Below, piece after piece: positions 26,440 to 37,974 of a stretch of 64,000 nucleotides of DNA (positions within the stretch are counted from its first letter, which is position 1; each line of letters begins with the position of its first letter). A model generated the notes under the pieces. That model was given only the letters and a program-made list of their open reading frames with translations. It was not told the DNA's origin and searched no databases. The DNA is taken from positions 879,854 through 943,853 of the forward strand of contig VXAU01002492.1 of assembly GCA_013399695.1 (NCBI GenBank). Reading direction: 5' to 3'. This DNA comes from Formicarius rufipectus (taxonomy: Eukaryota; Chordata; Aves; Passeriformes; Formicariidae). The position numbers and the translations under genes were made by a program.

Positions 26440-26760
26440 AATTACTGCTGCAACAAACAATGAATTCAAAGCATCAGCTTAAAGCTTACGAGCTTAAACC
26501 GTCGCCCATGATTCATGCAAAAATTAGAATCAATGCAATGAAAATACACAACCCCAAACCTCCTCCCTTCAGAGGCTGTTATTGAGCAGAGATTTACAGC
26601 CAAAGCCCAATCGTGTCAAGGTTGGGTGCACTATTCAACTAACAAATATTTCAGCCATTAAATGACAGACTTTGCAACATATTGAAAGATTGCTCTAATA
26701 CATCGTTAATATGTATTTCACTGAAAAAGGATAAATTTCTTTTTGACAGAAGTAGTAAAT
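26440..26760. promoter_or_regulatory. Candidate conserved non-coding element
   Basis: The block is AT-rich, without low-complexity runs or repeats. It contains CCATGATTCATGCAAAAATT, which holds an octamer-like ATGCAAA, plus a GTTAATATG core and retained CpGs (CCGTCGCCC). This texture is typical of developmental enhancers and other deeply conserved non-coding DNA in vertebrates. Conservation itself cannot be seen from one sequence, so this is a candidate only. Confidence 0.3.
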
Positions 26761-28426
26761 TCTAACTTGAAGAAGTGAAAGGTTGATCTTTGAATGCTGT
26801 GGTCTCTCACTTATTGATGGCAGGCTCTTTGATAAAACAGTTATAGGTATTATTATTGTCTATAAAGCAATGAGGATCTCATTGCTTGTGAAACTTTCCA
26901 AACAAAGTTGACTCTAAATTATGCAACATCAATTTGAAATTGGCACACAGCCCTTTCTATATGATAGGGGACAATTAAATGAGAGATAATGGAAGGAATA
27001 AAATAATCCAAGCACAAATCACTAGAGAAATTACTGAAGAAATGTAGCATACCAAAACAGGTGAGAATGAGCAAATAAATATTATAACTTCAATTAAAAA
27101 ATAGAGTATTTAATGGACTGGAAAGGGATGTGGGAATTAATATTGGCTGATATATTTCAAACCACTGAATTAAATCCATAATATCAGCTTGTGTTGCTAT
27201 TTTTTAATGTCTGTGGTTGCCTGGTAGTCATCTTCTAGGAAACAACAACAACAAAAGATATGTATTTGTCAGTATGATTAAATTAGTGCTATTTCCTGCC
27301 ACCAGAATCTAATTGGACCCATTTTGTGCAGCCACACACATCAGAAGGAACACTTTTAGAACAATAACACTGGCTACAAACCCTCCTGATGTCGGGAATG
27401 GAGCTGTTCCACCACGGAATTTACACATGGGGAGGAATGAAGAGGCTTGGGGAAGTTCACAGATTTCGCCAGCAGTGCTGCAACTCAAAAACTGAGGCTT
27501 TGGAGAGAGCTCAGATGAATTTGGAAGGGGTCTGTGCATGGACCTGCTGCTGCAGTGGGATTACAGTGGGCTGGCTGAGCTGCCACCGCTTTCCTTGAAA
27601 TTGCTTCAACAGCAACAAAATATTTTCTCATCTAAAGGGGAAACATCCACAGAAATATTTGACTGGCAAATGGATGGAAAATATTCACTGATGATTCACT
27701 CACAGGTGGAGAAAACTATTTGTTTTGTCTCATTTATTCAGATTGCTAAAATATTCCCTGGGTGCACTTCTTATGCACCGTGTGCCTTTTCCAATGCTTC
27801 AAGAGAAAACACACAGCAATACAACATAAATGATTGTACTTCCCATCTTTGGGGTACCACTGAATGGTGTTAATTTCCCCCCCTGGGAACAACAATCCTG
27901 AGCCCAGTGGAGAGAAATAACAAACTCTGGGACTTGTTGAATTCCATCATGTGGACTTAAATTCCCTATTTCAAATGCATTTTGTACTTAGTGTTTTGTA
28001 GCTCTATGTGATGGTTATAAATACTGCTTTTCTTTAAAAGAGCCAAATTCACCCTCTTTCTTTGAAGGTTTTATACACTTAAGGAATAGCCATAAAACTA
28101 TTTTTTAAAGTGTCTCCATATATTGTACACCACTGCAAGTCTGAAGTTTTCTTTTCCTGGTTTTTGAGTGTCTCCCAGACCTTATTAACTGTTCTTGACG
28201 GTTCAGTCTGCAGGAGCAATTAGCACTGATTTAACACCATGATGGAATGCAGTCTGTGTGTAATGAGGAATTTTGGTGGCATTTGAATACCACTTCCTGT
28301 TCTCTAAGGCACCTGATACACATAAGAAGAACAAACCTATTGAAAAGGAAACAAGACCATTCAAGAAGAGATAGTTTGGTACCATATTTACTCTGGTTGC
28401 ATTTTTGGGGATTTAAAAAAAAAAAA

Positions 28427-28427
28427 N
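28427..28427. other. Undetermined base (N) after an A-run
   Basis: A single N follows a run of about 13 A, the same pattern as at 15,495. It is probably a consensus ambiguity in a homopolymer. Confidence 0.9.
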
Positions 28428-28572
28428 TCGCCTCTCAAGAGGGAAAGCCTTTGCAACATGTCAGTTTTCCTTAGATTAATATTAAATTAATATTCATCAT
28501 CAAACCTGGAAAATACACATTGCCTTGTACATCCAGCACACTTCACTTTTTACTGGTAATACCTTTTCTGGC

Positions 28573-28596
28573 TTTTTTTCTTTTTTTTTTTTTTTT
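28573..28596. repeat. T-rich homopolymer tract
   Basis: Seven T, one C and sixteen T in a row. It is simple sequence with no retrocopy recognised beside it. Confidence 0.85.
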
Positions 28597-31500
28597 AAGC
28601 CTTGCTTTCTGAACTCAAACAATGTATTCTTGTGCTGCATTTTTTATATTTTGACTTGTCTTGAAAAAAAAACCCAACAACAAACCAATAGTTGAGTACA
28701 ACTTAAATATTCACTTCCCAAAACTTGACCAAAGTGCATTGCTCATTCAATCTCTTCTCCCTTCCAGAACAAGCAGATGGAATGTGATGTGTCATAAGAG
28801 GAATAATCTTAACACTTCTGTAAACTTCAGTATTTTTGTGTTACCAAACCACCAGCTTGTCAATTAGAGAATGATGGAATCATATGAACTGGAGCAATGT
28901 AGAGAAGCTCAGATATTTGTACATGACCTGGTCTGGAATTAAAAATGCAGCAGGGGAAAAGGAGCTAGAGGGAAAGAACATGGTTCACAATCACTTTTTA
29001 TGCTATATATATAATTGGAAAAGCCTCCTGACACTAAGGGGATTTTATTTTGGAGGATGGAATTTCATTTCTTTCATTTTTTAGTTCATCACTGATAGCA
29101 AATTGGTTTTGGGAGCCCTGACACCTTTGAATGGGCAGCATAACGTGGGTGTCCAAGCCAAGTCTCAGCTCCTGTGATGGGAACAGAACTCTTGAGGCAA
29201 CCACCCGAAATCTCACCATCTGTCCAAAAATGCTGCGCAGTTAAAAAGACACATTAAAGGGTGTTCTGCTCTGGGTGTACCTGCCTACCTTAGGCACTTC
29301 TTTGACCTCTATTTCTGTGCTATCAAAGCACCTCCCAATCTTATAGCTTTATCTTGACAGCCCCCTGTGAGGGTTCACTATTATCTCTGCACTCACGCTG
29401 ACACTTTATGTTTCAAGGAAGTACAAAATCAAACTGATTCAAATGTAATAGTTTCCCTTTGGCCTTGGAGGCCCAAGGCAGCTCGTTCTAAACATGGTTT
29501 CAATCATGTTTCACAGATTAAATGAATTATTCAGGTCTGTAAATCTACATTTTGCAGAAGATTTTGCTCTGCTTGAAGATGAAGTTATAAAAAGTCATCA
29601 TTTCTCTAAACTGCCTCTTAATGGTCATTTTGATTAAAAATCATGTAGGAAGCGTACAGGGTTTTAAATACGTGGTAGTACAATGAGTGAAACTGATTTT
29701 CTTATGTTTTTAGGGGGAAAAAACCCATCAGCAGTTCAAAGGACAATAGAATAGAAAGAGAGGGCCAAACTTGTACATCTGATGGTAAAAAGGAGGGTAC
29801 AGGTAGAATTTCTTATTTCTATTTTTTTTACCGTTTTTATACATACATTTTATCCAGAGTTTGAACAAACATTAAATGCACTACTTAGTAAACTTGAAAA
29901 GAATCCAATACTGTAGGACAGAAAAGAGAAGAGCAAAGCAGAGAGGAGAGAACTGGTTAAATGGTTAAATTCCAGTCAATGATATTTACTTGCTGCTGTT
30001 TTATTTTCAAATAAACCATTTCTTACAGTTTACCTTTTCATTTTACTAAATGAAAAGGGAAGAAAGCACAAAGAACTTATTGTGGTATCCAAGATGGGAA
30101 TGTTTAGAGACAACAATTCTTTTGAAAGGTACTGGAATGAGCAAAGGAAATAGTCTGGGTTTTGTTTGTTTGTTTTCCATCAGAGTTAATGTGTTTTGAG
30201 TGGAGTAAACAATTAACCAAGGTGTAAAATGACAGAGCAGCTGAAAAACAAATCAGCTGGAAATCTGAACTCTTCAATATTAACAGTGTTTCCTGTATCA
30301 TCCTTTTCAAGCAGAAGATTGATGAGCATTTTCCTCAGGGCAAATGCTGACTTTTTTTGTCCCTCCTGCTCTTTCACATGGATTCCTGGCCCCTTGCAGT
30401 GCCCTCAGCTGAGATAGGACATGCTTTGGGACCAAACAGACCTGGGACTTCTCTGGATCAGGGAAGTGACAAGGTCAATAAAAATAATAATTATATTATG
30501 CAGTTCCCCATTTCCTTCATTGTTCAATTTCAAACTCTTTGGTTGCACTCAAACCCAGGGTTTAATGACCCAGGGGAGAAAAGACACACAAATGGGTGTC
30601 TGGATTTTCTTGAAGAGGGCTCTCTCAGAGTAGATGGGATGCAAGGAAGGAAGGAAGGACACCCTCCCACCACGAGAGCCTGCCCAGAGACCAAGTCCTG
30701 CCCTGTCATCACCAACTTACAGCAGCAGCCCCGGGCAGAGGTTTGGTGCTTCTCAGCCGGAAGCTGCAGGATGTCACCCACAGCAGCACCACTGAGAGTG
30801 TCACCAGAGGGGTTGTCCATAGGTGGGCACATTTTTCAGGGAGAAATATTGAGTATTCCCCAGCCCGCTCTGTCAGTGTCTGTGGGGGCTGCTGCTCAAA
30901 TCTCAGGATGGCATCATCTCTAATTGGGTGCCGTGGCCTTTGTTTGGATAAACAGCTTCCAGGCAGTGGCTCAGTCCCCAGTTCTCCTGCAGCAATCAGC
31001 TGGCTGGTGGCTTCAGCAATCGCTTGAAACTGCTTCATTTGGAAGGATCTCTTAAGTGATAACTGAGCAATAAACCTGTCCCTGTTTGACTTGCTGTTCA
31101 GTGTTTAGCAGCTGGCAGGGAAAAAGAAGAAAACAGAAACATTTGATCAACATTTTTAATTGTAAAATCTGGTTTTAGGGATAGCTCATTAATTTCCTAC
31201 TAAATAGAGACTGATGGGGTAACTCTTTTGCTGATAACCTTGTGATGGGGTGTGCCCCAAGCAGCACCAGGCAAGCACTTCTAGCTGTCATTTCTTTATT
31301 GTCCTAAGTGTCTGCCCTTGCCACTTGCTTTGCCACTTCCTATTTTTCTGTATCTTACCTGAAAAATACTTCAAGATACAATTTTGCCATGAACCACTAT
31401 AGTTTGAATATACTGGTAAATAAAACACAAAGTAAACTATTCAATATTACACCTGTTTCTTGTTGCTCTGTTCATGTTGTTACCATTTATCCTGAGAGGC

Positions 31501-32219
31501 AATTAAAATATTTGTTTCAAATTAGAGCAACAAATGTAACTTCTGTTCAGGCACTGACTTTGTTATTAACTTGCCAGTCCTGATTTTTCGGAAGCAAACT
31601 ATTCATTTCATGTGTTCGTCGCTGCTCGTGTTCTCCACCCTGGTCCTCAGAGGAACTGAGAACTGCTACTGCTCCCTGAGAGGAGACCAGAAAGTTCTGA
31701 AATGAGGTAATATGACATAACATCCAATAATTGACACTAATTGTCAAATTAATGACACTGGATGCCAGACAAATAGGAGCGTTCAGGAAGATTTGCATAG
31801 ACACACAGCAGTTATCAGAGCACTCCTGAAGAGCACCATTCTTTCCTCATCCACTGAGTCATGTCAGCCTCTGACACTTTGGGAGTTCTCAAAAACCAAA
31901 CTAGCTCTCCTCTGTTCTTAGAATTGAAACCTTTTTACTGCAGTCTGATGGACACCACATTTAGGATCCTTCTCATTACTGCACTTCAAAGTAATCACAC
32001 GGCGTATTTGAGGGATCTCCTTTCCCCTATAATTCTTTTTCTGCCTAATTTTTAAAAATCTATTTTTGCTCTATTAATAGTGACAATTATAATTAGGAAA
32101 AAATAACAAAATTATTGACTTGAATAAAACTGAAAATCGGAAATATTTCCTTTAAATACTCTGATTTTTAAAGAAGATCGCTGCATTGTTCCACACATGG
32201 CTGTAAGACAAGGTTATTA

Positions 32220-32850
32220 CCAAGTGCTGGTTCAGATGAGATGTTTTGCACCCAACTGCTTACAATCAGTTAGTTGACTATGAAACTGCCCAATTTCTGT
32301 GTGTAATCAAAGTAACTGTGTACACATTTGGCATGTAATTACGTTTCTAAATTGATTAAAATCCAGCCCTGAAACGACTGCGAGCTTAGACTTGGCTCCA
32401 ATGATTAGTTCTTAAAACTTCTTTCACAAGCTCGAGCAAATAACACATTTGCCAAAAAAATGCTGCCAATTGCAAAAGTTAATTATGATAAATGTAACCC
32501 AGCTCTCTCATCACAATGTACAGAGAAAGGCTTTGGCCTCCTCCAACTTTATTGTTCATCAAGACAAAGATGGCGCTTCAGGATTTTTTTGCCTTTAACA
32601 AGGACAGAAATGCCATGAGTGACAGTTAAATTTGTTGGAGGTATTAAATTGCTAATGCTAATGCATTTTACAATCTTCTGAACTGATTTAATATATTAGA
32701 CTGTCACTCAAAGTCTTAATAAACAATTCCACACTCTTCGTTTAAAATCATCCTGTCAGACCTGGAGGTTTTCTCAATTGGTCTCCATTGTTAATGTGAT
32801 AGTAGTTTACAAACAAATGACTTTTTTTTCTTCTTAGGTTGTATCATATG
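32220..32850. promoter_or_regulatory. Candidate conserved non-coding element / enhancer-like block
   Basis: About 600 bases of non-repetitive AT-rich DNA dense in developmental transcription-factor cores. They are TAATTA at 32,480-32,485, the doubled GCTAATGCTAATGCAT at 32,651-32,666, ATTGATTA near 32,351, and a SOX-like pair ATTGTT (32,551-32,556) and ACAAAG (32,564-32,569). The second SOX-like core overlaps AAGATGGCG, a YY1-like core, at 32,567-32,575. No open frame of note crosses it, which argues against a coding exon. Of the candidate blocks in the window this is the strongest by eye, but cross-species conservation was not testable. Confidence 0.38.
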
Positions 32851-32859
32851 AGGCTTTAA

Positions 32860-35800
32860 TGGGTGTTTCTCTTGTTTCTCTCTCTTATTTCTTATAAAAC
32901 AGCTGTGACTGGGCTTAATGATGTGGATTTGTGCTTTGAAGCACCTGTGCTTGTAGCTTGACTTCTCCCTCTCTTGCAGATAATCTCTTACTTATTCATA
33001 TTCAAATAGATCTTTCTTCTCATTTTAGTGTATTGCAAACTCAGCCTTGTGCAACTTAACACACTTTTGAAGAATGATTTCATTATGTTTATTCTAATAT
33101 GCTGTAATTCCTCCACGGAGTGCTACTTTTGCTTCAGAGACCCATCAGAAGCTCAACAAGTATAGAAGTTTTGTGTTTGCAGATGTGAAAAACAGAGGTA
33201 CTCATTAGAGTTAATAGACTTTGAGAGGAAAGTCATTAAAATAAAATATTTTCTCTAATTGTGTAGAAATTGAAAAAAGAGAAATGAGGAATTGGCTTTG
33301 CTGAAGTTCAGTTCTGAAGAAAACAACCTGGATATTTTGATTTTGAGGCTCTGCAATAGAGGAACAGCACTAACATCCAAGAGTGTAGATTATTGTTTGG
33401 ATAAGTATCCAATTTGGATAGGTTCATTTTCTGAGTGTTCAATCAATATATCAGATTGCTGCCAGAGAAAAACTTGTAGAGAATTCTACCTTAAACTGAC
33501 ATTCCTAAACCCTGCTTATGTTTTGTTTGTTTTCCTTACCTGTATGACGGTGCTAGATTTCTTCTCTGAATAGATGCATAATTTATTTGTAGTAGGATCT
33601 AAAATCACTGTAACAAATACAAATTGTTCTGACAGCTCATTCCATATTGTGCTGCTACTCATTTAAGAAAGCTTCATCTCTAACCCTCACAATTTTCATT
33701 ATAGACAAGTTTCTCAACTTAGTTACCCTGGGAGTATTCCCTCTTTTTTCACAGTCAGCTTTCAGTTTCAGGGTGAAGGCTGAGAGTGGATCGTAGAAGA
33801 AGCAAGACCAGTCAAGATGAGCAAGTTAAAGCCTAATGAGGGATCAGCCACCTGAGGAAGTGTGTTTTCATTTGATGGACATGATGAAACCTCCATTCTG
33901 CTTATGCTTTAAAAATAACTCACATGTCCAGATGTGAAATTACCTGCTAATTAGCAGGCCACTTATTCAGAGGAGTAAAACTTTATTATTTAAACTGTGT
34001 TTCTGCCTGGCCTGGGATCCTTCAGTTTGCTAGGGCTTGCCCTACATCTGTGCCACAACCTGCCTTGCAAGGCTTCTGACACAATCAGAAAACAGCTCAT
34101 TTTAATTGTCAATTGCTGTTCAGTGCCAAAATTAAACATTCCCTTTATATTTTTGTTTACTTGTTTATAAATCCAGTAGGATCAGTGAAAAAGTATTAGG
34201 AGAAAAAGTGAGGATATCAGGTGTTGGGTTGTGGTATTTTTACATCAGAGTATGTGCAGTATTCCTATTTTTTGTTTAATTTTCCCAATAAAAACATTGT
34301 AATGAAAAAATATACCTTCCTGAAACCTCTGTTTTTCTTCCACCTTCAGATCATCGTGACCATAATATATATGTGAAATATTTGGATCCTTAAATCAATG
34401 GACATTGAAAATTGAGGATTGGCTCTTCGAGCTTGTTTTAGAGCCTCAGCATCACTGGATATGCAACAGATTTTGCAAACCGAGGGTCTGTTTTCCTGAC
34501 TGTCTCTGTCTTTCTAATTGTACACTGAACTGAAAACTTGGATCCAATGTCTAACTTAACAATGTCTAATCTTAGGAAATATAAGCATGACACAACTGAA
34601 CCTTTTTCATAACAGTGCAAACACCAAACAAATATAATTCTTTTTAAAGGTTCTAATTTGCTTTTTTTTTTATGTTAACATTTCTTAACCTGTCATACCA
34701 ACTGTTGAGTTGTCACACCCTATTGCATCAGTCAAATCATTTTATATGAACTTTATAAGGCACAACACAGCATTGCTGATGTTACAAGTTATTCTTGTAT
34801 TTCTTATGAGTTGATGGGATTTTCAGGAAAGGCACCAGTCCATGGATATCTGACCTCATCTAATTTTCACAATGTTATGGATTTTTTTAATGCATGATAA
34901 AAGCACTAAATGTTCTGACACCTGGTATGTGGGAAGTTGTGTGATCCTGGATGCAGGAATAGTTGGTTTGGACAAGCAGAGCAGTCGTTGACATTTGCTG
35001 ACCAGCCAATGCACACAGGAATGTTTTTTTCCTGTTTGGATAGTTATAATCCAGCCTATTTGCTCCAGGATTTAAGGGCTTAATGTCTGCTGGGAAAATC
35101 ATCCTTCACTTCCTACCTTTCCAGGAGTCAGTGAGGTTTTCATTGAAAGACTGGCCTGGTTTAGCTAGGACTGATTTTTGCCATTACCACATAGTCTCAG
35201 TTTCAGAGATCTGGGCAGGTGTGAGTGATTTGAACCACTTTTTGTCATCCCAGTGATTAAATCCAGTGTACAAAGATCAGCTCTTACTACTGACCTGCTC
35301 CTTTGCAGACTGACACTTCCTAAGCCTTGATAGGAAGTGTGGGAGATCTTACATGCTGTAGAGATCAAGATAATTATATGTTAAAAGATGAAATGCCATA
35401 AATGTACTTTAGAAAACTCACGAACTTCATGCCAAGAATGTGTTATTGATGAAATAGGTATTTGTCTAATGAATATTATTCAAGGAGCACTTACAGAAAA
35501 GATAGTGACAGGCACAAATGTAAGAAATGGGCAGAAGCTGGCTGAGACAGAATAGAAAAATTCAATCAAGATAATACCTCTCTATTTTTTAATACTGGTT
35601 TCCATTGTCCTTTCACCCATTTTCCTCACTTCAGCATCACAAATCGACCTAATTTTGAGTTTGCAAAGAGGACACCGAGTATTCCTCCCGTTGGATTTGC
35701 AGTTCTGTGAACTCCACACAGCATCTGTAGCAATAAAAGACAACAATTATGCCCTGGTGGCATTTGCCTCACCCAGCTGAGCTTGCAGAAATGTCAAACT

Positions 35801-36569
35801 GGAGCAGCACCGACCTGCCATTAGTGTGGGGTGTGGGAGAAGCTGCTGGCAACCAGTTCCCCCAGCAACAGGTGTGCTGGGACAGGAGCTGCAGGAGCGT
35901 TCTTGGTTGTCTAATTCCCTGTGGGAACCATTCCACAGCCTCTATCCGTGCAGAGCTCCCATGGAAGTCCCGGAGCAGGAGCATCACTGGGCCCAGGTGT
36001 CCTCTTGGACACATTTGTTTTCAGTCCCATGCTCATTGTCCCTGCTCTGGAGGTGTTGGCTCTAAAACCTCAGTGTGACAGCAAGAATTTATGTTGCTCT
36101 ATGAAACTATCATTTAGCCATTATTTTTCCCCTTGTGTGTTTTTTTAGGGAGCACCTCTGCACATTCCAGAGCAGGATGCAAAGTCAGTGTTTTCACAGA
36201 GCATTTAGAACCTCTGGTACTTGTAAACCTCTATGAAGTGGTAAAGATTGGATCCTCCTTTCAGACTTTGCAGGCAGCTAAAATTAAGAAATACCCCTTT
36301 TTTTTTTTTTAATAGAAAATCTATTGTTAAATTTACTAGAAGTTATGGTTGGTAGTTCAGTAGACTTTTCTGGTTTTAGACATGACAACTTCAGCTTGAT
36401 TTTTTATTTTTTTTTCCTTTAAAAAAGTGGGTACTAAAATCACATACAGCAGTTCTTCATATGCATTCTGTGCAGAAACTTAAAATATAGCCTTTGAAAA
36501 TCCCACTAGTGAGCCTTAAAGGGAAGGGATTTATCCCATATCTTTCTTTCACTAAAGAGTAACTCATAT
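32860..36569. other. Gene-less unique sequence
   Basis: No gene recognised. A GC-richer patch at about 35,740-36,070 carries overlapping short frames on both strands without family resemblance. A T-run of 13 bases lies at 36,298-36,310. Confidence 0.5.
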
Positions 36570-36590
36570 ATTATTATTATTATTATTATT
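36570..36590. repeat. (ATT)7 microsatellite
   Basis: Seven perfect ATT units. Confidence 0.95.
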
Positions 36591-36594
36591 GATT

Positions 36595-37030
36595 GAATCA
36601 GTGGTTAATGAGAAATATTTGCAGACAGCGCACAGCAAAGCAATATCTTTGTTTCTCCTGCTAATCTCCACTCTCCAGATAATCAGCCTTCAGAGGACTG
36701 AGAATTTGAGACTATTAGAAGATAAGGCTGAAGCCCTGACAGCTCACTCATTTCCTCATGCAAAAATATGTTAGGTCATTTTTGGCGTGTGAAATACGAG
36801 CGGGATAAATCATCAACATTTGATAAATAGAGGGGGTTTTTTAGAATTGCATCTGAAATACTTGACATTCAACAGGGTTTTTGAGAATGATAAAATCATA
36901 ATTGTAAAAGAGACCTGCAGTCTTGCCAATCAGATCCTTGCTGTTATGTGCACCCTGGCACATACATCTTACTGTCCCCCTGCAGAAGGAGGAATGAGCA
37001 TAAAGAAAAGAGCAATTTTCCTGCCGTAAA
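36595..37030. promoter_or_regulatory. Candidate conserved non-coding element
   Basis: Non-repetitive AT-rich DNA next to the ATT microsatellite. It contains GGCGTGTGAAATACGAGCGG (36,784-36,803), which packs four CpGs into 20 bases inside otherwise CpG-poor DNA, and GATAA cores at 36,719-36,723 and 36,804-36,808. Retained CpGs in AT-rich surroundings often mark constrained non-coding sequence. This rests on texture only. Confidence 0.27.
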
Positions 37031-37924
37031 TTGGAAAGTCTGCCAACCAGCTAAGTGATCCACCATCAATCAGTGTTAAATTCTCCTTAGCTGCAGAAAA
37101 CTCAAGAACTAACTATTACTGAGAGATTTCACACAGTGACTAATGGTATATGACAAACACATTTAAAATCTGCATAGACCAGCATCAGTTTAAAATATAA
37201 CATGAATAAACAATCCTAAAGATATCCCCGTGTGCAAAATAAGACATAATCTCCTCAGACACATATTGTACAGAGCAGATTACCATTCTAGAAGTGCATT
37301 CAATATCAATTCAGAACAAAGTCAAGCACACAGCATGACTTTATTTGGAAGAGCATCTTTCATACAATGTATGCTGCAACGTTGCAAGGCTGTACAGCAG
37401 CATGGGCAGGCTAGAGTAGACAGTGAAGATGATGTTGAATAAAAGGCTGGGCTGAAAGTATAATTCCCCTACTCACACAAGGAGGTCCATTAAGGAATAG
37501 TGAAGTCTCCAGGTGAGGGAGGTCTTCTCCTCCACCAAGTCATTTCTGAAGCCACAACTAATGCATCTGTTCCAGATGGTAAGCAATCAGATCTATGTGA
37601 GACAGTGCTGTGGCTTGCATACTAAGCTGTCCGTTTCTCAGTGCAAAGATTCCACTCATGGCTGTTTGATTTTCCATTAAAAAGATATTCTTTAGTTGCA
37701 TAATATGGGAAAATATTTCTAAGAAATGAATACATTAGCCATTAAAAGTTGCCTGCACTTCTAACTGAAGAAGATTACATGAAACTGGAGACATTCATCC
37801 TATATTTGCATTTTTGAGCAATTAAATCTTTTAACTTATTTCCATTTCAGATTCATATTTTTCATTTAGAGTATGAAGGCCATCATTTTGAAAAATAGCC
37901 TTTCTGGACACTGTGGTTGTTTGG
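37031..37924. other. Gene-less unique sequence
   Basis: No gene or repeat family recognised. The only frame near 70 codons (37,230-37,442, plus) has no recognisable protein features. Confidence 0.5.
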
Positions 37925-37974
37925 TTTTCTTTTTTTCTTTCTCTCTTTCTTTCTTGCTTTCTTTCTTTCTTTCT
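37925..37974. repeat. (CTTT)n microsatellite
   Basis: Interrupted CTTT/CTCT units over about 50 bases, with the purest four-unit stretch at the right end. Confidence 0.93.

Larger units (their letters stand above)
26761..32200. other. Gene-less unique sequence
   Basis: No gene recognised. It contains an undetermined base at the end of an A-run (28,427), a long T-rich run (28,573-28,596) and a (GGAA)n micro-tract at 30,643-30,659. The plus-strand frame 30,357-30,923 (188 codons) opens at TTG, runs through AAT-rich low-complexity DNA and overlaps long frames on the other strand. It shows no family signature, so it is treated as chance. Confidence 0.5.

Noticed and set aside
30357..30923. 188-codon plus-strand open frame
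   Set aside because: It begins at TTG, passes through low-complexity AAT-rich DNA, overlaps long frames on the other strand and has no recognisable domain.
33630..33760. Possible antisense L3/CR1 fossil (GACAGCTCATTCCATATTGT and following)
   Set aside because: The resemblance is limited to short words and could not be extended; a profile search would be needed.
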